NCBI GenBank assembly: GCA_029880665.1
Contig: JAOUNZ010000064.1
Location: 1-6,132, forward strand
DNA from: Candidatus Nitrosopumilus sp.
Lineage (GTDB): Archaea > Thermoproteota > Nitrososphaeria > Nitrososphaerales > Nitrosopumilaceae
Reading direction: 5' to 3'
DNA: 6,132 bases
Part shown: positions 5,511 to 6,132 of the stretch, one piece after another
Position numbering within the stretch: position 1 is the first letter of the stretch
How the letters are laid out: the number at the start of each line of letters is the position of its first letter
The notes under the pieces: generated by a model
The model's database searches: none
Told to the model about the DNA's origin: nothing
Seen by the model: only the letters and a program-made list of their open reading frames with translations
Translations under genes and position numbers: made by a program

Positions 5511-6132
5511 TTAATTATATATCACTCTGGCTCCGATATCGTCTAATTCTGATTTTATTATAATCCCGTCATCATATTTTTGTAAAATTTTTAGAATACT
5601 AGATTCGTTTTCTTTTGGAGTCATGGAAAAAACAGTTTCACCAAAGAGTGCAATCCCGCATTTGATGTTGTTTTCAGAAAAATCCCTAACTAATTTCTCC
5701 ATTCTTGGTGTCATTACATCTACATATTTTGCAAATTCTAAAGACATATCTTGAAAGTGTTCATAATTTTTTGATTCTAATAACTTGTCAACCATTTTTC
5801 CGCCTAGGCCATTAATTTGTGATAAACGCTCTTTGATGAACTTATTTGTCGATATGGGTGAAAAACAGATCATGATTATGGATATTTTATCCATATTAAT
5901 TTTTTCAACCGATCCAATCCCTGGCGCACCTGGTTTTACACGAATTTCAAAACCTCCGTGATACGATGCTAATACATCACCTAACCCTGTTTTACAATTT
6001 ACTTCGGCATTATGTGCAATTTGTCCAATCCTTGTTTTATCTAACTTTGTTCCAAGTGCCTTGTCTAGTGCAAATGATAATGATAAAGCAACGGCACTGC
6101 TTGAACCTAAACCATATCCAACTGGAACCGAT
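5511..6132 (-). CDS. Pantoate kinase (archaeal PoK, GHMP kinase superfamily), N-terminus beyond the window
   Basis: PoK phosphorylates pantoate with ATP to give 4-phosphopantoate, the substrate of the next gene's product. The frame stays open to the right edge, giving 206 visible residues. Family members are about 280-300 long, so about 80-90 N-terminal residues are missing. The ATG at 5894 is internal and not the start: conserved sequence continues upstream of it. Visible there are the GHMP ATP-binding motif PVGYGLGSSSA (6093-6125), then AHNAEVNCKTGLGDV (5973-6017) and the GGFEIR strand (5940-5957), a pattern typical of archaeal PoK (COG1829). Downstream are PRMEKLVRDF and the late GIALFGETVFSM segment, near the C-terminus. 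The adjacency to PPS, PanB and CoaBC supports pantoate over other GHMP substrates such as mevalonate or homoserine. It is the most upstream visible gene of the block, so the block's promoter probably lies outside the window. Confidence 0.93.
   Translation of the reverse strand, partial: SVPVGYGLGSSSAVALSLSFALDKALGTKLDKTRIGQIAHNAEVNCKTGLGDVLASYHGGFEIRVKPGAPGIGSVEKINMDKISIIMICFSPISTNKFIKERLSQINGLGGKMVDKLLESKNYEHFQDMSLEFAKYVDVMTPRMEKLVRDFSENNIKCGIALFGETVFSMTPKENESSILKILQKYDDGIIIKSELDDIGARVIYN

Noticed and set aside
5511..5894. Short protein of 127 residues starting at ATG 5894
   Set aside because: This is the C-terminal part of pantoate kinase. The frame continues upstream without a stop and encodes the conserved GHMP and TGLGDV motifs, so this methionine is internal.

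Overview
The window looks archaeal, and most likely comes from a low-GC ammonia-oxidising thaumarchaeon (Nitrososphaerota, Nitrosopumilus-like). This is inferred from gene content. Phosphopantothenate is made by the archaea-only pair pantoate kinase (PoK) and phosphopantothenate synthetase (PPS), not by bacterial PanC and CoaA. The CoaBC is of the archaeal type, with AMH in place of the bacterial AMN motif and no substrate-flap cysteine. The DNA is AT-rich, densely packed, and several genes lack a Shine-Dalgarno (SD) sequence. The lineage was not tested by any search.

Layout: a plus-strand M24 metallopeptidase (64-1128) converges on a six-gene minus-strand block. Read in the direction of transcription, the block is PoK (5511 to beyond the right edge, N-terminus missing), PPS (4736-5500), PanB (3904-4743), CoaBC (2496-3923), a class I SAM-dependent methyltransferase (1632-2468) and a small single-pass membrane protein of unknown function (1131-1613). 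Junction spacings in the same order are +10, -8, -20, +27 and +18 bp, so an operon is likely. The peptidase and the membrane protein end tail to tail with 2 bp between them. There is no gene-free stretch longer than about 63 bp and no RNA gene, mobile element or CRISPR array.

The first four genes form a CoA-biosynthesis cassette. PanB makes ketopantoate from 2-oxoisovalerate. A ketopantoate reductase, not in this window, would give pantoate. PoK phosphorylates pantoate, PPS joins 4-phosphopantoate to beta-alanine, and CoaBC adds cysteine and decarboxylates to give 4'-phosphopantetheine. The last CoA steps (phosphopantetheine adenylyltransferase and dephospho-CoA kinase) are not here.

No wholly new system is evident. 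The points most worth a second look are an extra charged helical tail of about 55 residues on CoaBC that begins at an internal ATG, two consecutive non-ATG starts (TTG for panB, GTG for coaBC) exactly at the two overlapping junctions, substitutions in conserved motifs of CoaBC and PanB, and the lineage-type membrane protein at the end of the block.
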